From positions 2,852,001-2,916,000 of the forward strand of contig JAMSLZ010000005.1 of the NCBI GenBank assembly GCA_026027325.1: a stretch of 64,000 bases of DNA. The letters are read 5' to 3'. This DNA is from Actinomucor elegans. Lineage: Eukaryota > Mucoromycota > Mucoromycetes > Mucorales > Mucoraceae. The translations under genes and the position numbers were made by a program. The notes under the pieces were generated by a model. The model was given only the letters and a program-made list of their open reading frames with translations, ran no database searches and had not been told where the DNA came from. Below, piece after piece: positions 25,705 to 37,521 of the stretch. Position 1 is the first letter of the stretch. Each line of letters opens with the position of its first letter.

Positions 25705-27081
25705 TTACAGCTGCTTGCCTTGATACTTGGCATTAAGCAAGAACATTCTACTAAACACAAGTAAACCAGAGGGAATAGCAAGATCATTATTTGAAGGTTG
25801 AGTCAAAGACAGCCAATACTTTAATCCGCGTCTCATGTTTTCTTCTTCCTCGTTAACAGATCGCATACCACGTTCTTCAACAGCGTGACTTAGCTCTGCT
25901 AAAGTCAAGCTATCAACTGTGTTATCCTTGATAAGTAACTAAAGCAGGTGTCAGCCCAATGTGTGTGTATTATTTTAAATTACTTATTTACCTTATCATC
26001 TTCATTGAGATAATTCATGTATTTTTCAAGTCTGTTCTTAAGAATGAACTGTGGTCCATAATCATTGATACCCATAAATCTACACGTTCATTAATCAGCT
26101 GGTCTTATACTAGACTCATCCTTTAAATTTACCTGCAGTAAGATGCAAGATGTCTTCTATCAATACGAGCTAAATCAAAGTCGTAGCCATAATGCTTGGA
26201 AATACGTTGAAATTTGGCGCGAGACAAAAAGTCTTCAGGAGCAATCTATTGCCAATGGTAAATGAATAATTCTTTTTTTTACAAACTCCAATGCACTTAC
26301 GCCTTCCACTTGTTCAGCAGATTTCAATACGTTCATGGTCATCTTTTGACGCACCTTGTCTAATTTTTCGCGCTGTTTTTGCTGTTAATTTCAAGTAAGG
26401 TTAATCATCATAATTATGTAAAAATAAGCCTACGCCTTACGATTTGACTGTCTTTGAGACAGGTTCCAGGAACCATGCCAGGAACATAGATAACCAACAA
26501 AGGGATCTGCAATACAAAGTATTAGAACTCACATCAAAGAGTATGCAACGAGAAACATACCGATTCAGGTAAAATCATAAACACAAAACCAAAGGGAATA
26601 AGCTTAATCATATCTTTTTTGGACTGATGAATCAACTGAAATTCAGATCGATTCAAGATGTAGCCCTCATTTTGAACTTTGAGTAATAAGGCTTTGGCTT
26701 CTTTGTTATTGGCCCAAAGTAATTTTAAACCATCCTTGTAGAAACGAATGAGATCTTTGGATTTCTGAATAAACTGAATGATGCGAGACTGGGGTGCTGC
26801 AACTGTGGCTTCTTCTTTAGGTGGTAAAGTGGTAGCATTGCTTACAGCGGTTTTATCAAGTTGTCCGTTATTGTAATGGATCATGTTGGAGGAAAAGGTC
26901 CTGAAAGAAGGTTGAATCAGACCAGCATATTTGACAGATGGTGATGATCTTAAAGGACGATAGCCCATAGCCAGTCTATTCAAATAAAGCAAGTTGGTTA
27001 AAAAAAGAGTTTCTTTTTTTTATATTCTAAAGTATACCTGGCATTGACTCGAAGCGAACTTCTAACAATAGTCAAAGACAT
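25705..27081 (-). CDS. LETM1-domain mitochondrial inner-membrane protein
   Basis: Member of the LETM1/Mdm38 family, which acts in mitochondrial K+/H+ homeostasis and ribosome association at the inner membrane. Exons: 27081-27038, 26975-26561, 26506-26441, 26381-26301, 26245-26133, 26079-25992, 25938-25705; 346 aa. The N-terminus (MSLTIVRSSLRVNARLAMGYRP) is basic, Ser/Arg-rich and lacks acidic residues, as in a mitochondrial presequence. A helix before the membrane (KDGLKLLWANNKEAKALL) leads to the family transmembrane signature LIPFGFVFMILPES plus IPLLVIYVPGMVPGT. The matrix ribosome-binding-like part contains DLARIDRRHLASYCRFMGI and AELSHAVEERGMRS. No C-terminal EF-hands or long coiled coil, so it is shorter than human LETM1 and closer to LETMD1/Mdm38-like short forms. 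Confidence 0.88.
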
Positions 27082-28023
27082 TACAAAAAAAAAAGAGATA
27101 ATGAAAAAGAAAGCTGAATCAAGTGTTATCAGCTCAAATGCTACGCTTTTGCACATCATCCAGGGGGATTCTCGCATTTGATTGGAGTTCGGGAATTAGA
27201 AAAAGGAAAGAAAGAATTGGTTTTCAGAAATCAAGAAATTTGTTCTCTGCTCAACTTTCAAGTAATAGAGAAGCCATGATAGCAGGAATTGTATTAAATT
27301 TTATGTACAATTGCATTCTGGATCGAATGACACTTGGATCATATTATAGTACCTCTCCAAAATGTGAATTATCTTATCTAGTTCTAATTTCTGATCTTTT
27401 AATGAAAGTAAGTTTCATTGGATGTCGGAATATTACAATAAAATAATAAAGATATCTAGCTGGATAATCTTTCCAGTCTCAGAACGTTACTTTCAATATT
27501 TTAATAATAAATACAACATCCATTAACAAAGTTTGTGGAAAAAAAAACTTCAATAGACATCGAATGATGGATTAATGATGAGACTTTCTTTATTAAAGTT
27601 TGACATTATACAGAATTAGGTTCTATATAAAGTTATCCGCTTTCATGTCAACAAGTGGTATTCTTTAAGGCACAAGTATACCTTTACATGCATAGAGCAT
27701 GTTTCCACTATAAACAATGTATCACAGACGGCGTCTTCTTGACCAGAAAATGCAATTAAAGATATTCCAGAAAATCTAAAGGTTAAGCTTGTTATTTCCA
27801 ATGCTCTTTAACCCCTTCCTCTGCCAGCATACTAACAAACCACTGGAAAACACAACATTAATCAACTTTAAAGGGACAAATCCATGATTACAAAAAGGAA
27901 AAGATAAACTCATTTACTTTTTTTTTCGTATTTTATTTTTTTCAAATGAAACCGTGATATCTAAATTCTCTTTTCTTTGTAGAGATTTAGATAAGGCCAC
28001 AACTTTATAATTTGATTTATTGT
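27082..28023. other. Intergenic, no gene seen
   Basis: About 940 bp between the LETM1 gene start and the 3' end of the eL21 gene. A plus-strand 107-codon frame at 27123-27446 has no coding character. Nothing else recognised. Confidence 0.4.
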
Positions 28024-28710
28024 TTACAAAAGAGTTTCATAAGCAATAGGAGCAATGGTTTGAGGAACATTGTACTTGGTAGAGATGTGACGAGCCTCAC
28101 GAGGTTGAGCAGGAAGTCTCTTCAAGTTGAAGGAAACTAGATCAAAAGAGAATAAGTTTAATTTTAAAAAAATACTTGAAACGCATATAACACAATAGAA
28201 ATCTTACCACCGGCTTCCTTGGCTTCCTTCTTCTTTTGAGCGTTGGCAACAACACGGTCCAAGAACTCTTGACGACACTTGGAGTGCTTGATGTGCTCAA
28301 CACGGACGTTGACACGCTTTTCCAAATAACGGTTACCAACGTTCTTGTGAACGAGAACACCGACGGCAGACTTGGTGACGTTGTAGATGACACCAGTACG
28401 ACTAAAATACCAAACAAGTGAGTGGGGGATATTCAAGTCGCAATGAAAATAAAATAAAAACTTACCCGTGGTAGAACTTGTGGGGCATACCCTTTTGGAC
28501 AGCAGCGTTAGCCTTGATATCAACGATATCACCAACCTTGTAGTTCTTCAAGTAGGTAGAGAGAGGGATGGCACCATGCTCTCTGAACTTACGAGAGAAC
28601 ATGTGACGGGTACGAGCACGGACTATCAAGAAAGAAGAGGTCGATTAGTGAGTGTGCCTGGTGATGTCTTTGTTGGTATCATAGTACTTACGACCAAAAG
28701 AGTGAGGCAT
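28024..28710 (-). CDS. rpl21: 60S ribosomal protein eL21
   Basis: Structural protein of the large cytosolic ribosomal subunit. Exons: 28710-28692 (only 19 nt), 28622-28466, 28401-28208, 28136-28024; 160 aa, identical in length to yeast Rpl21. The N-terminus MPHSFG(L)[10 protein letters not shown] is the family start, followed by [56 protein letters not shown] and the C-terminal APIAYETLL. All phases agree. The tiny first coding exon, followed at once by an intron, is a usual arrangement for fungal ribosomal protein genes. It shares its upstream region with the uS4 gene on the other strand. Confidence 0.97.
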
Positions 28711-29185
28711 TCTGTTTGATGTTTGATTCAAAGGGTTAATTTAAAGAAAAGAAAAGAAATTTAGATTAGCATTCGAGTTTTCTCATTTGAATGTAAAAAG
28801 CCATTTCCCATATTCTCTCTCTCTCTCTCTCTCTCGCCCTTTCGCTTGTTCATTTTCTTAGTGCGATAAACGAAACAATAAAGAAAATAAAAACACCAAA
28901 GTTTACCTGTCAAACTTTGCACAAAAAAAAAGAGAAAGAAGTCTTGGTTGTTCAAAGTGATTCCTTTGCTTTTGTCCTAGCAGGGCCGCCACCCTTCACG
29001 CCTTCCAATTGATCAAAAAAATTTTCGGCCAGAAATACTCGAAAAGAAGTCACAAAGGTTCAAAGCCATCCAAATTTTTTTTTTTTTTTTTTTTTTTGAC
29101 AGGTGCACCTTATTAATTTATCTAGCCAAGTGCTGGAAAAAAAAATTCTTTCTTTTTTTTTCCCCCCTTCTCTTTTACAAATAAA
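28711..29185. promoter_or_regulatory. Divergent promoter of ribosomal protein genes eL21 and uS4
   Basis: 475 bp separate the two start codons. It contains a GC-rich core around 28979-29010 (AGCAGGGCCGCCACCC, then TTCACGCC) that stands out in otherwise AT-rich DNA, plus poly-T tracts (23 T at about 29075-29097) and a (CT)n run near 28815. The GC-rich core is the best candidate for a shared activator site; no known factor site can be named. Confidence 0.55.
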
Positions 29186-29758
29186 ATGGCTGGAACTACC
29201 AGAACTTATTCCAAGACATCTACTGTCCCTAAGCGTCCTTTCGAGTCTGCTCGTCTTGACCAAGAACTCAAGTTGATTGGTGAGTTCGGTCTCAAGAACA
29301 AGAAGGAAATCTGGAGAGTCGGATTGACCCTTTCCAAGATCCGTCGTGCTGCTCGTGAACTTTTGAAGCTCGATGAGAAAGATCCTCGTCGTCTCTTTGA
29401 AGGTAATGCCTTGATTCGTCGTCTTGTGCGTATTGGTGTCCTTGATGAATCCCGCATGAAGCTCGATTACGTTTTGGCTTTGAAGATTGAAGATTTCTTG
29501 GAACGTCGTCTCCAAACCCAAGTTTTCAAGTTGGGTCTTGCCAAGTCTATTCATCACGCTCGTGTCTTGATCCGTCAACGTCACATCCGTGTCGGTAAGC
29601 AAATCGTCAACGTTCCCTCTTTCATTGTTCGTTTGGACTCTCAAAAGCACATTGACTTTGCTTTGACTTCTCCCCTCGGTGGTGGTCGTGCTGGTCGTGT
29701 CAAGAGAAAGAGAGCTGCTGCTGGTGGTGATGATGCTGCTGAAGATGATGAAGAGTAA
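29186..29758 (+). CDS. rps9: 40S ribosomal protein uS4 (S9)
   Basis: Small-subunit protein that binds 18S rRNA early in assembly and contributes to decoding fidelity. One intronless coding exon, 190 aa, normal for the family. [20 protein letters not shown] and [20 protein letters not shown] match the eukaryotic S9 start; the S4 RNA-binding domain is at about 105-165 ([37 protein letters not shown]). The C-terminus is [20 protein letters not shown] with an acidic end. Codon use is strongly biased to C- and G-ending codons compared with neighbours, as expected for a highly expressed gene. Divergent from eL21. Confidence 0.97.
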   Translation: MAGTTRTYSKTSTVPKRPFESARLDQELKLIGEFGLKNKKEIWRVGLTLSKIRRAARELLKLDEKDPRRLFEGNALIRRLVRIGVLDESRMKLDYVLALKIEDFLERRLQTQVFKLGLAKSIHHARVLIRQRHIRVGKQIVNVPSFIVRLDSQKHIDFALTSPLGGGRAGRVKRKRAAAGGDDAAEDDEE

Positions 29759-31798
29759 ATTTTACGCTTGCACATTAAAAATTAGATCAGTTTCTGGTAA
29801 AAAAAAATAAAAATGATCGATTTGTTTTTTATAATCCTCATACAATTTGACGTATGTATAAATAATATGGGTTGTAGTGTGTATAGAAAATTACTGCTGA
29901 AGATTTCACAACTTAATGTTTTCGCGTTTTGATTGTTCAAGTTTTGTTGGCCAATAATCAAAATCGCGTATTAAAGTACACTGGGTTTAGATTTGTAACA
30001 TTTGAAATTTCGTAACCCAATGAAATTGAGTAAAAAAATCCAAGAATTTTCAAGTCTAATTCTTTGATCTGAAGCTTGTGATATAATTTAATTAAGGCAC
30101 CGTCTTTTTTTTTATCATATATATTATTTTAAAGACATAAAAGACATCCTAGAGACATAATTTATAGTAGTTATATACTTAGTAAGCGCTGGAATATATG
30201 ATTTATTTTTTTCATATTTTTCTTCTATACATTACAGGAAGCCTTGCCATATAATCAAGGAAATCGATCAATTTGTTTGAAGTCAGAATATCTTATTAGA
30301 AAAGTCGCTTTAGGATGAACTTTGTACCATTAGGTATGTGTTTTAATTCTTTGCACATTCTATTAATCCAGTTTTAGTGTATTTAGAACGTTTTATTATT
30401 CAGAGATCCATTTGAAATAAATGATCTGGAATGGGACCTCGGGCCTAAATGTATTCAATCCCCCTGTCCAATGAAGTACAAAATGCATCCATGTGGGGGG
30501 GGATGATTTCTGCCTGAAGCATCACCTCTTGATTACCAAAGCTTCTTCAGGTTGTACCATTACCAATCATTAGACATCTATCAATGTCAATTATTGTGTT
30601 TATGTTTATGTAAAACAGCAACAGGTGATTAGTGCATGATCATATTAAAAGTTTTCAGTAATGCCTGGGTATGAATGATTCAAGAAAGATCCGATGTTTT
30701 ATATATGACTTTTGAAGTGTATTATCTTGACTGCAGATTATACTCTTAGATACTATGCAAATGTTTAGTAACAATAAAAATATTTTTTGTATCTAGTATC
30801 TTTCTGCACATTTATACAGTGCTACATTAACATAATGATTAAGCAATCGCGGGCTTAGTATTAGTGACAGATGACCAATATATCATTTATTGTATCAAGG
30901 ATCAGCTCATATCAATCTTAATGCTAATTAGTGCGTTAAGTCTGTTCATTACTTACCGCGAACAAACTGCCTTAATATCATGCCAGCTATTGCAAAAGAA
31001 CTGATGTTGAATTCTTTTTTTTTTGTTTTTGTGGCCTGGAACAAAATGTCGCGTCTGATTATACCGGTATAACAGTTCAAGTTCAGAATGCAGTGCTACA
31101 TCTGGTGAAACGTCAATTTGACTCCAACATAAAAGGTATTTTGGTTACAGTTGCTCTTCAGTATCCATTTTTTGGGGATGTAGACATACTGCAGGTCCCA
31201 ACCGAGTGTATCATAAAAGATAAAGACTGTACCTTAAATAGAATAGCACTGCCCTGAACGACTTTTTTTTTTTTTTTTTTTGTGTGTAGAATGAATAAAA
31301 AATTTAAAAGTATGCAAACCATGTGTTGATATCGATGAATTCCTGTCATCTGTCAAATCCGAGGAGATGAAACCTGTGCTTCATTAGTTAGTATTACACC
31401 TTCAAGTACGTTGCGTATGTAAAGATCAAACTAGCAAATAGGTTTGAAACTAACTCGATCCCCATTGTAACAGCAATAAAGGCAACTACCTGAAAGTGTG
31501 TTGCGATAAAACTGACTCTTTGGAATCCAATCATGCCAATTTACTTCCTTTGAAACATCTCGATCTCCATAAGTCTAATACTTTGTTTTCCTATTTTTTT
31601 TTATTTTTTATTGAGTAAATCTAATCCTGTAGAAACGAGTATATATATATATATATATATAAGAAAATGATAGTGGCTATTATTATTGTTATTATTATTA
31701 TTATTATTATTATGGACTGAGATAAGATGAGAAAACTTTGGACAAGTTATTAAATTGATATAAGTTATAAGGATGAATGATATAGATGCATATATAGT
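29759..31798. other. 2-kb intergenic region without a supported gene
   Basis: Lies between two 3' ends. Contains a T run at about 31262-31281, an (AT)n run at 31639-31660 and a TTA repeat at 31680-31711. No coding frame of interest. Confidence 0.45.
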
Positions 31799-33997
31799 TT
31801 AAAGCGCAAAGAACTGTTCTCCATTTTTTTCTGCCCTAGTCGATCTACCAAAACTCATACGCAAATCATAGATCAAATCGTTCCATTCGCGCCATAGAGA
31901 TCGCTTGCCAAACATGACAAAGAGCCAGATACCAATAGAGCTCACCAAGGCCTCAGCAACAATAATTAATGGAAATGGTGGTAGACGATGGCTGATGACA
32001 TCTGCACAATCGTTTTGAGATCTACCAGGTGTCATCATACATTCAAGCCAATCCATAGCAAGATCTGGATTTTGTTGAATTTCATTCATGCGGCTCATTT
32101 GGGTCATATAGAACAGCTATCAATCAGTTGAGTTAATTATATATGTATGATATTAGCATGTTGGAATACATACCCAATAGAATAAAACAGTGACAATGGC
32201 TACAACGGCCAATAGCAATGCACGCCATTGGATGGATACCGCGGTAATAACGTGTTTTCTACTAACACCAGGAGGACGGTTTGTCATTGTACCGGTAGAC
32301 AGCGACTGTGTCATATCAGATTCCAACCCTTCGCGTACTGCAATGCGAGCAATGTAAAAGAAGGTGGCGATATGGATCAAGAAACTAGGGCATACAATTG
32401 CAGCTAATGGATAAAAGAATAGAGGAAAGATGTAATGCATTGAAACAACGCATAGGTTTGCAAACTCAAATTTGACTGCATGAAGGCCCAGGGCAATGGA
32501 CATGATGACAGTGGGGATACCCCAACAAATAGTATTAAGCCAGACATAACGGTTGGTGAAAAAGTTCGAGTTCCAGACTGTATGAACGTGCAAGTTGAGA
32601 ATCAATGCCGCGCTCCAAAAACAGGTGGCCATGGAACCAAAGATCAAAATGGCGCCTTGAGCTGCGCAGAGATTATTGTTACCCATTTCACCAGGAGAGA
32701 TACCATTAGGAGCACATTGCAGTCGCTTAGGATCACCAATAGAGAAAAAGACGACCATGCTGAAAAGAAAGATGGCAATGGACATATTAAGAATCAAAAG
32801 TGATGGATGTCTAACAATAGAAAACAGAACAATTTAGTAACCTTAGTAAAATGCAATATTTAACTAATTACCTTCGCTTGTCGGGTAAAACTAAGTAGCT
32901 CACTACCAATACAAATGACAGGACAGCGGAAATAAATCTGATAATATCAGTAGCGAGGAAACCTTTCACAGCCCAACCTTCTTTGTAAAACTATATTGGG
33001 ATCGAATCTCGAGTTAATATATGCACGCTTTCAAAAAAAAAAAAAAAAAAAAAGCTTCTTGATCATACCAAATTCTGAGCAGGACATGGAATACAGCATC
33101 CGTGACGGCAATACTTTTCATCCAAACTATTTGTTGTACCAGCAACAGCTAACGGATCTTTTAAGAAAGGTGCAGGACATACTGATATCAAGAAGCCATC
33201 AGGAATAGCAGTGACATTGAATTTGCCGTTCTTGATTTGATCGTCTGTTACTAAAACACGGCATTAAATTGACATGTTTCAGCATCATAAGTTAGCTTAC
33301 ATTTTGAAGGGATAGCATTGCACGAATCATCTGGCTGAAGACCAAAGCCAGTGCTTGTAATTTCAGTAGAACAATTAGGTAATAAATTGGATCTTCCGGA
33401 CATTTCGAATATATTTGCGCATGCAATATGAACTGCTTCACAAGCAGAAGTACATGCTCCGCGAACGTTCAAAGCTAAGCATAAAAGAGGTTAGCACAGT
33501 GAGTGTTTTAATCTCTACAAAGTATTTACTATTGGTGGAGTCGCCTGTTACACATTTGGGGTAAGCTTTTGAACAAGAATAACGTGAATAGGCGTCCAGA
33601 CAGACAGGACTAACTTGTCCAAGTAAAGCACGAAACTTGTATAGTACTTTAAGTTGTTGTTCAATTTGAGGTACCCCAGTGTGATCGGGTAAGAATATAT
33701 CGTAATCCACTAGGTCCTATAATAATTAAAACGCGTATAAATGAGCTTTCTATATTTGAATTTTTGTTCTTAATGATGCTTTACTGAACAAGTGCCGTTT
33801 GTAGGATAAGTTGTGCAGCTACCTGTGATTTTTACTATAGAATAGTTTTAATTGGGTGTTACATAGAATATAAGAAATGTAATTTTTTTTTTGTTTTTTT
33901 TTTTTTGTTTACCAGACTGAGCATATGTAGTAGTGATGGATGATGTGAGCAACAGTATTGTTGCTGCTGCGGTACTAATGATTGAGTTCAAGAGCAT
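31799..33997 (-). CDS. Frizzled/Smoothened-type seven-helix receptor with cysteine-rich domain
   Basis: Predicted cell-surface class F receptor. Exons: 33997-33913, 33834-33785, 33716-33530, 33474-33301, 33250-33069, 32990-32872, 32810-32174, 32116-31799; 583 aa, all phases consistent. Residues 1-27 form a signal peptide (hydrophobic AAATILLLTSSI, cleavage near YAQS). Residues 30-165 carry exactly ten cysteines (TGSC, GTC, SPVC, RYSC, YPKC, RGAC, TSAC, HIAC, LPNC, DDSC), the count of a Frizzled CRD. A second short Cys cluster (EKYCRHGCCIPCP) precedes the membrane part. Seven hydrophobic helices follow at about 235-258, 268-288, 312-335, 348-368, 385-410, 455-480 and 530-552; the third and sixth resemble family blocks (GSMATCFWSAALILNLHV). 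The Frizzled KTxxxW motif is not clearly present after helix 7 (GKRSLWREW). Fungal Frizzled-like receptors are known, but the ligand and pathway are not. Confidence 0.85.
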
Positions 33998-34267
33998 TGG
34001 GTTTATTTATGTGTTGCTTCAATCAATGAGGATCGTATATTGATGATCAAAGTATAAGAAGAACAAGAATAAAAATGAAAAATGAGAAAAAAGGCTAGTT
34101 AAATATGAAAAAGGACATATGCTCTTCTCACAATACTGTTTGGATAGATTTTAATTGAATGTAGTACAAGCAAAGAAAGTTTTTTCGTCTATTACTGTTT
34201 AGGTTTATTCTTGGAGAAGTTGTGTAGCAGTAGTAATCAAGCCTAATCGCGCAGACTCATCCGCAAA

Positions 34268-35607
34268 TCATGATAGACCATCAGATACGATATTCACGCC
34301 ACCAGCGACTTCTGCTGCCTGTTGCTGATTACCGAGATAAGAACTAAACACATCTTTTACCTTGTCAATACCTTCTATAATCATTGGTTTTGGGATTTTG
34401 TAACTCGCAAGATCATGATGGTATCTATATAATACTATGAGTGATTACACAAGGTGCAAGGGGATGAAACACTTACTGTACACAATCGAAATCCCACGTA
34501 GAACGCCATTTGGCTTTATCACAGAGTGACTGAGTCCATGGTTCACCATAAGTAATAGGAATGAACTGTCGGTATACGTAAATGACAGAAAATACAAACA
34601 AAGCGGCAGCCATCCATCGCTGACGATTGGCCAATCGAATTGTTAATAGATCAAAGCCTACACTAAACAACAAAATGGAAAAGTACAGTGCGGGCATATA
34701 ATGATGCAAAAAGAGCTGTCTACCCATCAAGAAGAACGGGAAATAGTGCAAGAACCAACCAACTAGGAAAAAGCCAGCTGATTCATCATAGAACTTCCTC
34801 AGTTCTATAAGAGATGTGAATAAGGTTTGTGCGTCAGTGCGCATATACACAAATTTACCTCCAAAGTCCTTTTGAATGCCTCGCTTATCCAGTATAATAA
34901 ACACAGATTTCAGTATAATACACACCAAAATGGATGTACTAGCAGCCCAGTAGACCAATGGGTTACCCAGCAAATACATATGAAGCTTGTCTTTGGACCA
35001 AAAGTTGATGCCACGCCTCAATAATGGCCATGACTAAAAAAAAAAAAAGTAACACACAAGTAAATCAAATCAATCTATTGCAACAATATCATTCGCCCTT
35101 ACCTCTGGTCTTGAATCATAAGGGTGAGATGAAGTTAATCCTTTGTTCGTATCCCACATGACCTTGTTGAGTTCAATAAATTTGCTTAAAAATCCCAGTT
35201 TGTTATAGGACACCTTTTCAGTATCCAATGGCACTACATACATTGATTAATCTTCTCACCTTCATTAACAACCAAAAAAAAAAAAACTTACGCAGACCAT
35301 TCTCAGTTGATTCCACATACCAGACAGTCTTTTCGATCTTGCCGTTCTTGATGCAGGTTACTTCTTGTTGATCAAAACCCCAATCGGGCAATTTTACTGA
35401 ATGAGAGAACAACGAACACTGTGACGCGATATGCACAAGCGCAAATTTAGTATGAATCGTCCGTAATCGGTCCTTGGACTCCGGATCAGTTTTATCGCCG
35501 TGGATGATCTCTACTCGCCAGCGATCATTCATATCACCAGGGAAATCATCGAATCCATAGGCACTAGATGCACACAGATTGAATATCAACTTGCATACAG
35601 ACTTACT

Positions 35608-35641
<34 letters not shown>

Positions 35642-37521
35642 TGACTTCATTATGATATTCAACGTCTGTCATTGGAGGTCTGATTTCGTGTGAATGCAAG
35701 CGTTTGTTGGAATCTGCATGTTTCAGTGTAATGATATCTCCGTCCTTGACATACTCAATCTTGGTAGGTTCTTCATCATTGACTTTCTTGATTGTCCACC
35801 AATTATTATCATCACGATGAGGATAAAGAGTGACCTGCTGCTCTATAGTATAGTAAATGCATGAATTTTTTTTTATAAAAAAATCTTGGTAATAAACAAT
35901 ACTTACGTTTGCTGCCAGCTGGATAATTGTGTGGGTGTGAATGTAGATAGCCACCTCGAGTTGCAACATGTCTAATAAAGACTCTAGACCCATAAGCAAT
36001 ATCTAAACCAATGGATGAGAGCTCTAGTTTCATTCATCGGATGCTTTGCTTACCAATAGGTGTTTCAATGTCTGTATGGCCGTCAAGCGTTTGTTGGAAT
36101 TCAGGTGACATAAAACCATCACCTTCACCGCTGTTTGGCAATGAAAGGAAATGGATTTGAAACATGAGCAGATACACAAAGATGGGCAATAAAATCAATG
36201 CTCCAGCCCGAGCACCAAAATGTCGGATAAAAACACTCTGCAAACAATGTCAGCTTCTTCTTTCTCTACTGAAAAGCTTTATGCTAACCTTCGGAATACG
36301 CGTATTTCCCCAAATATCCCATAAACCTTTAATGGTGGAGACGCCAATGGTTGCAATGGTGAACAAACCAACCCATTTACAACTAACAGTTAAACCTAAA
36401 CCAAGTCCAGTCATTATTAACCAAACATACCACCAAAATTGAAAAGGTCTGGTAATGTTATATTAGCCATATGTGCTATTCTGCAATCTCAATAGACTTA
36501 CTTGCGCTTTTGATTATGAAAGTTGATCCACATGAGTACAGTAGCAGAAGTAAAGAATAAGAGTGGGGGATCCAATAGAATCAATCTATTGTTGGCAATC
36601 AAGCCATTATCTATGCAAACTCAGTTAATCAATTGCAACTTGCAAATGTAGGATATAATTTACCATAACAAACCATCAATGCAGCAACTAAACCAGCAGG
36701 AATTGAATGACCAGCACCTCGGATAGTGAGGTAAGCAATTGGTACCACCAACAAACCCGTAATGCCACAAAATACACGCATAATTACATAAGGTACGTTT
36801 TCCTCAAGATAATCTCTACAAAACTGCATTGAATAAACTCATTCTTATGCGTTAGATACTATACACCTACTTGCCAATATCCTTGAAATCAAATCCATCC
36901 AATCCCGCCAGTTTACCAACCAATGCAATCAGCATTTTCGCCAACTAAAACAGAAACATTAGATGATTTTTTTTTCTTATGTAATAAATAAGGCAATCTT
37001 ACAGGTGGATGGACATCCATAAAGAACCGCGTCTTGATATACTTTGTAGCAAATCCACCAAAATGAACTTCATCAAACCTAATAAAACAAAACAAAACAA
37101 AACAAAAAAATTAGTCTCCCCAGCGATTGCAATTGCAAGTTGTAATACTTTACACGACCGAAGAAGGTTGAGATATCTTGTACAATCGAATATAACATGC
37201 CCACAACGTTAAAGCCAATACGATATACCAGTCTCGTTTACGCGATAGTTTATGGGCTGTGTCTCTTCTCTGAGCAAACTTGGCCGATTTATTATTTGCT
37301 AAATCCAAGTCAGAATCGTCGTAATCGCTATTGAGTTTTCGAGAATAGTTCCCATGATTGCGTTTACGAAAAGTTTCTGATGTAGTAGTTAAACCAGTCG
37401 CATACGTTTCCATAGGTACAGGAATATGATCCTGTTGCTGTATAGAAGGAGGTTGTTTATAATAGAGAGAATCCATCCTTTCCGGTAAAGGGTTGGAATA
37501 TGATATGCTATCTATCGACAT
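34268..37521 (-). CDS. Dolichyl-phosphate-mannose protein O-mannosyltransferase (PMT)
   Basis: ER membrane GT39 enzyme that transfers mannose from Dol-P-Man to Ser/Thr of secretory proteins, essential for fungal wall glycoproteins. Exons: 37521-37154, 37078-37003, 36944-36871, 36815-36664, 36610-36502, 36448-36289, 36237-36054, 36002-35907, 35842-35641, 35563-35292, 35233-35103, 35033-34859, 34804-34477, 34424-34268; 827 aa. After a cytosolic Ser/Asn tail comes the first helix and the catalytic loop FDEVHFGGFATKYI with the invariant Asp-Glu, then FFMDVHPPLAKML. Three MIR motifs span about 370-560 (GYLHSHPHNYPAGS, KRLHSHEIRPP). The C-terminal membrane half has GLTSSHPYDSRPESWPLLRR and FPFFLMGRQLFLHHYMPALY. 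GGF.TKYI..FFMDVHPPLAK points to the PMT1/PMT4 side rather than PMT2. The intron 34858-34805 is 54 nt and has no stop, so its retention would add 18 residues. Confidence 0.93.

Noticed and set aside
27123..27446. 107-codon plus-strand ORF
   Set aside because: No biased composition, motif, leader or splice support; sits just upstream of a real gene on the other strand.
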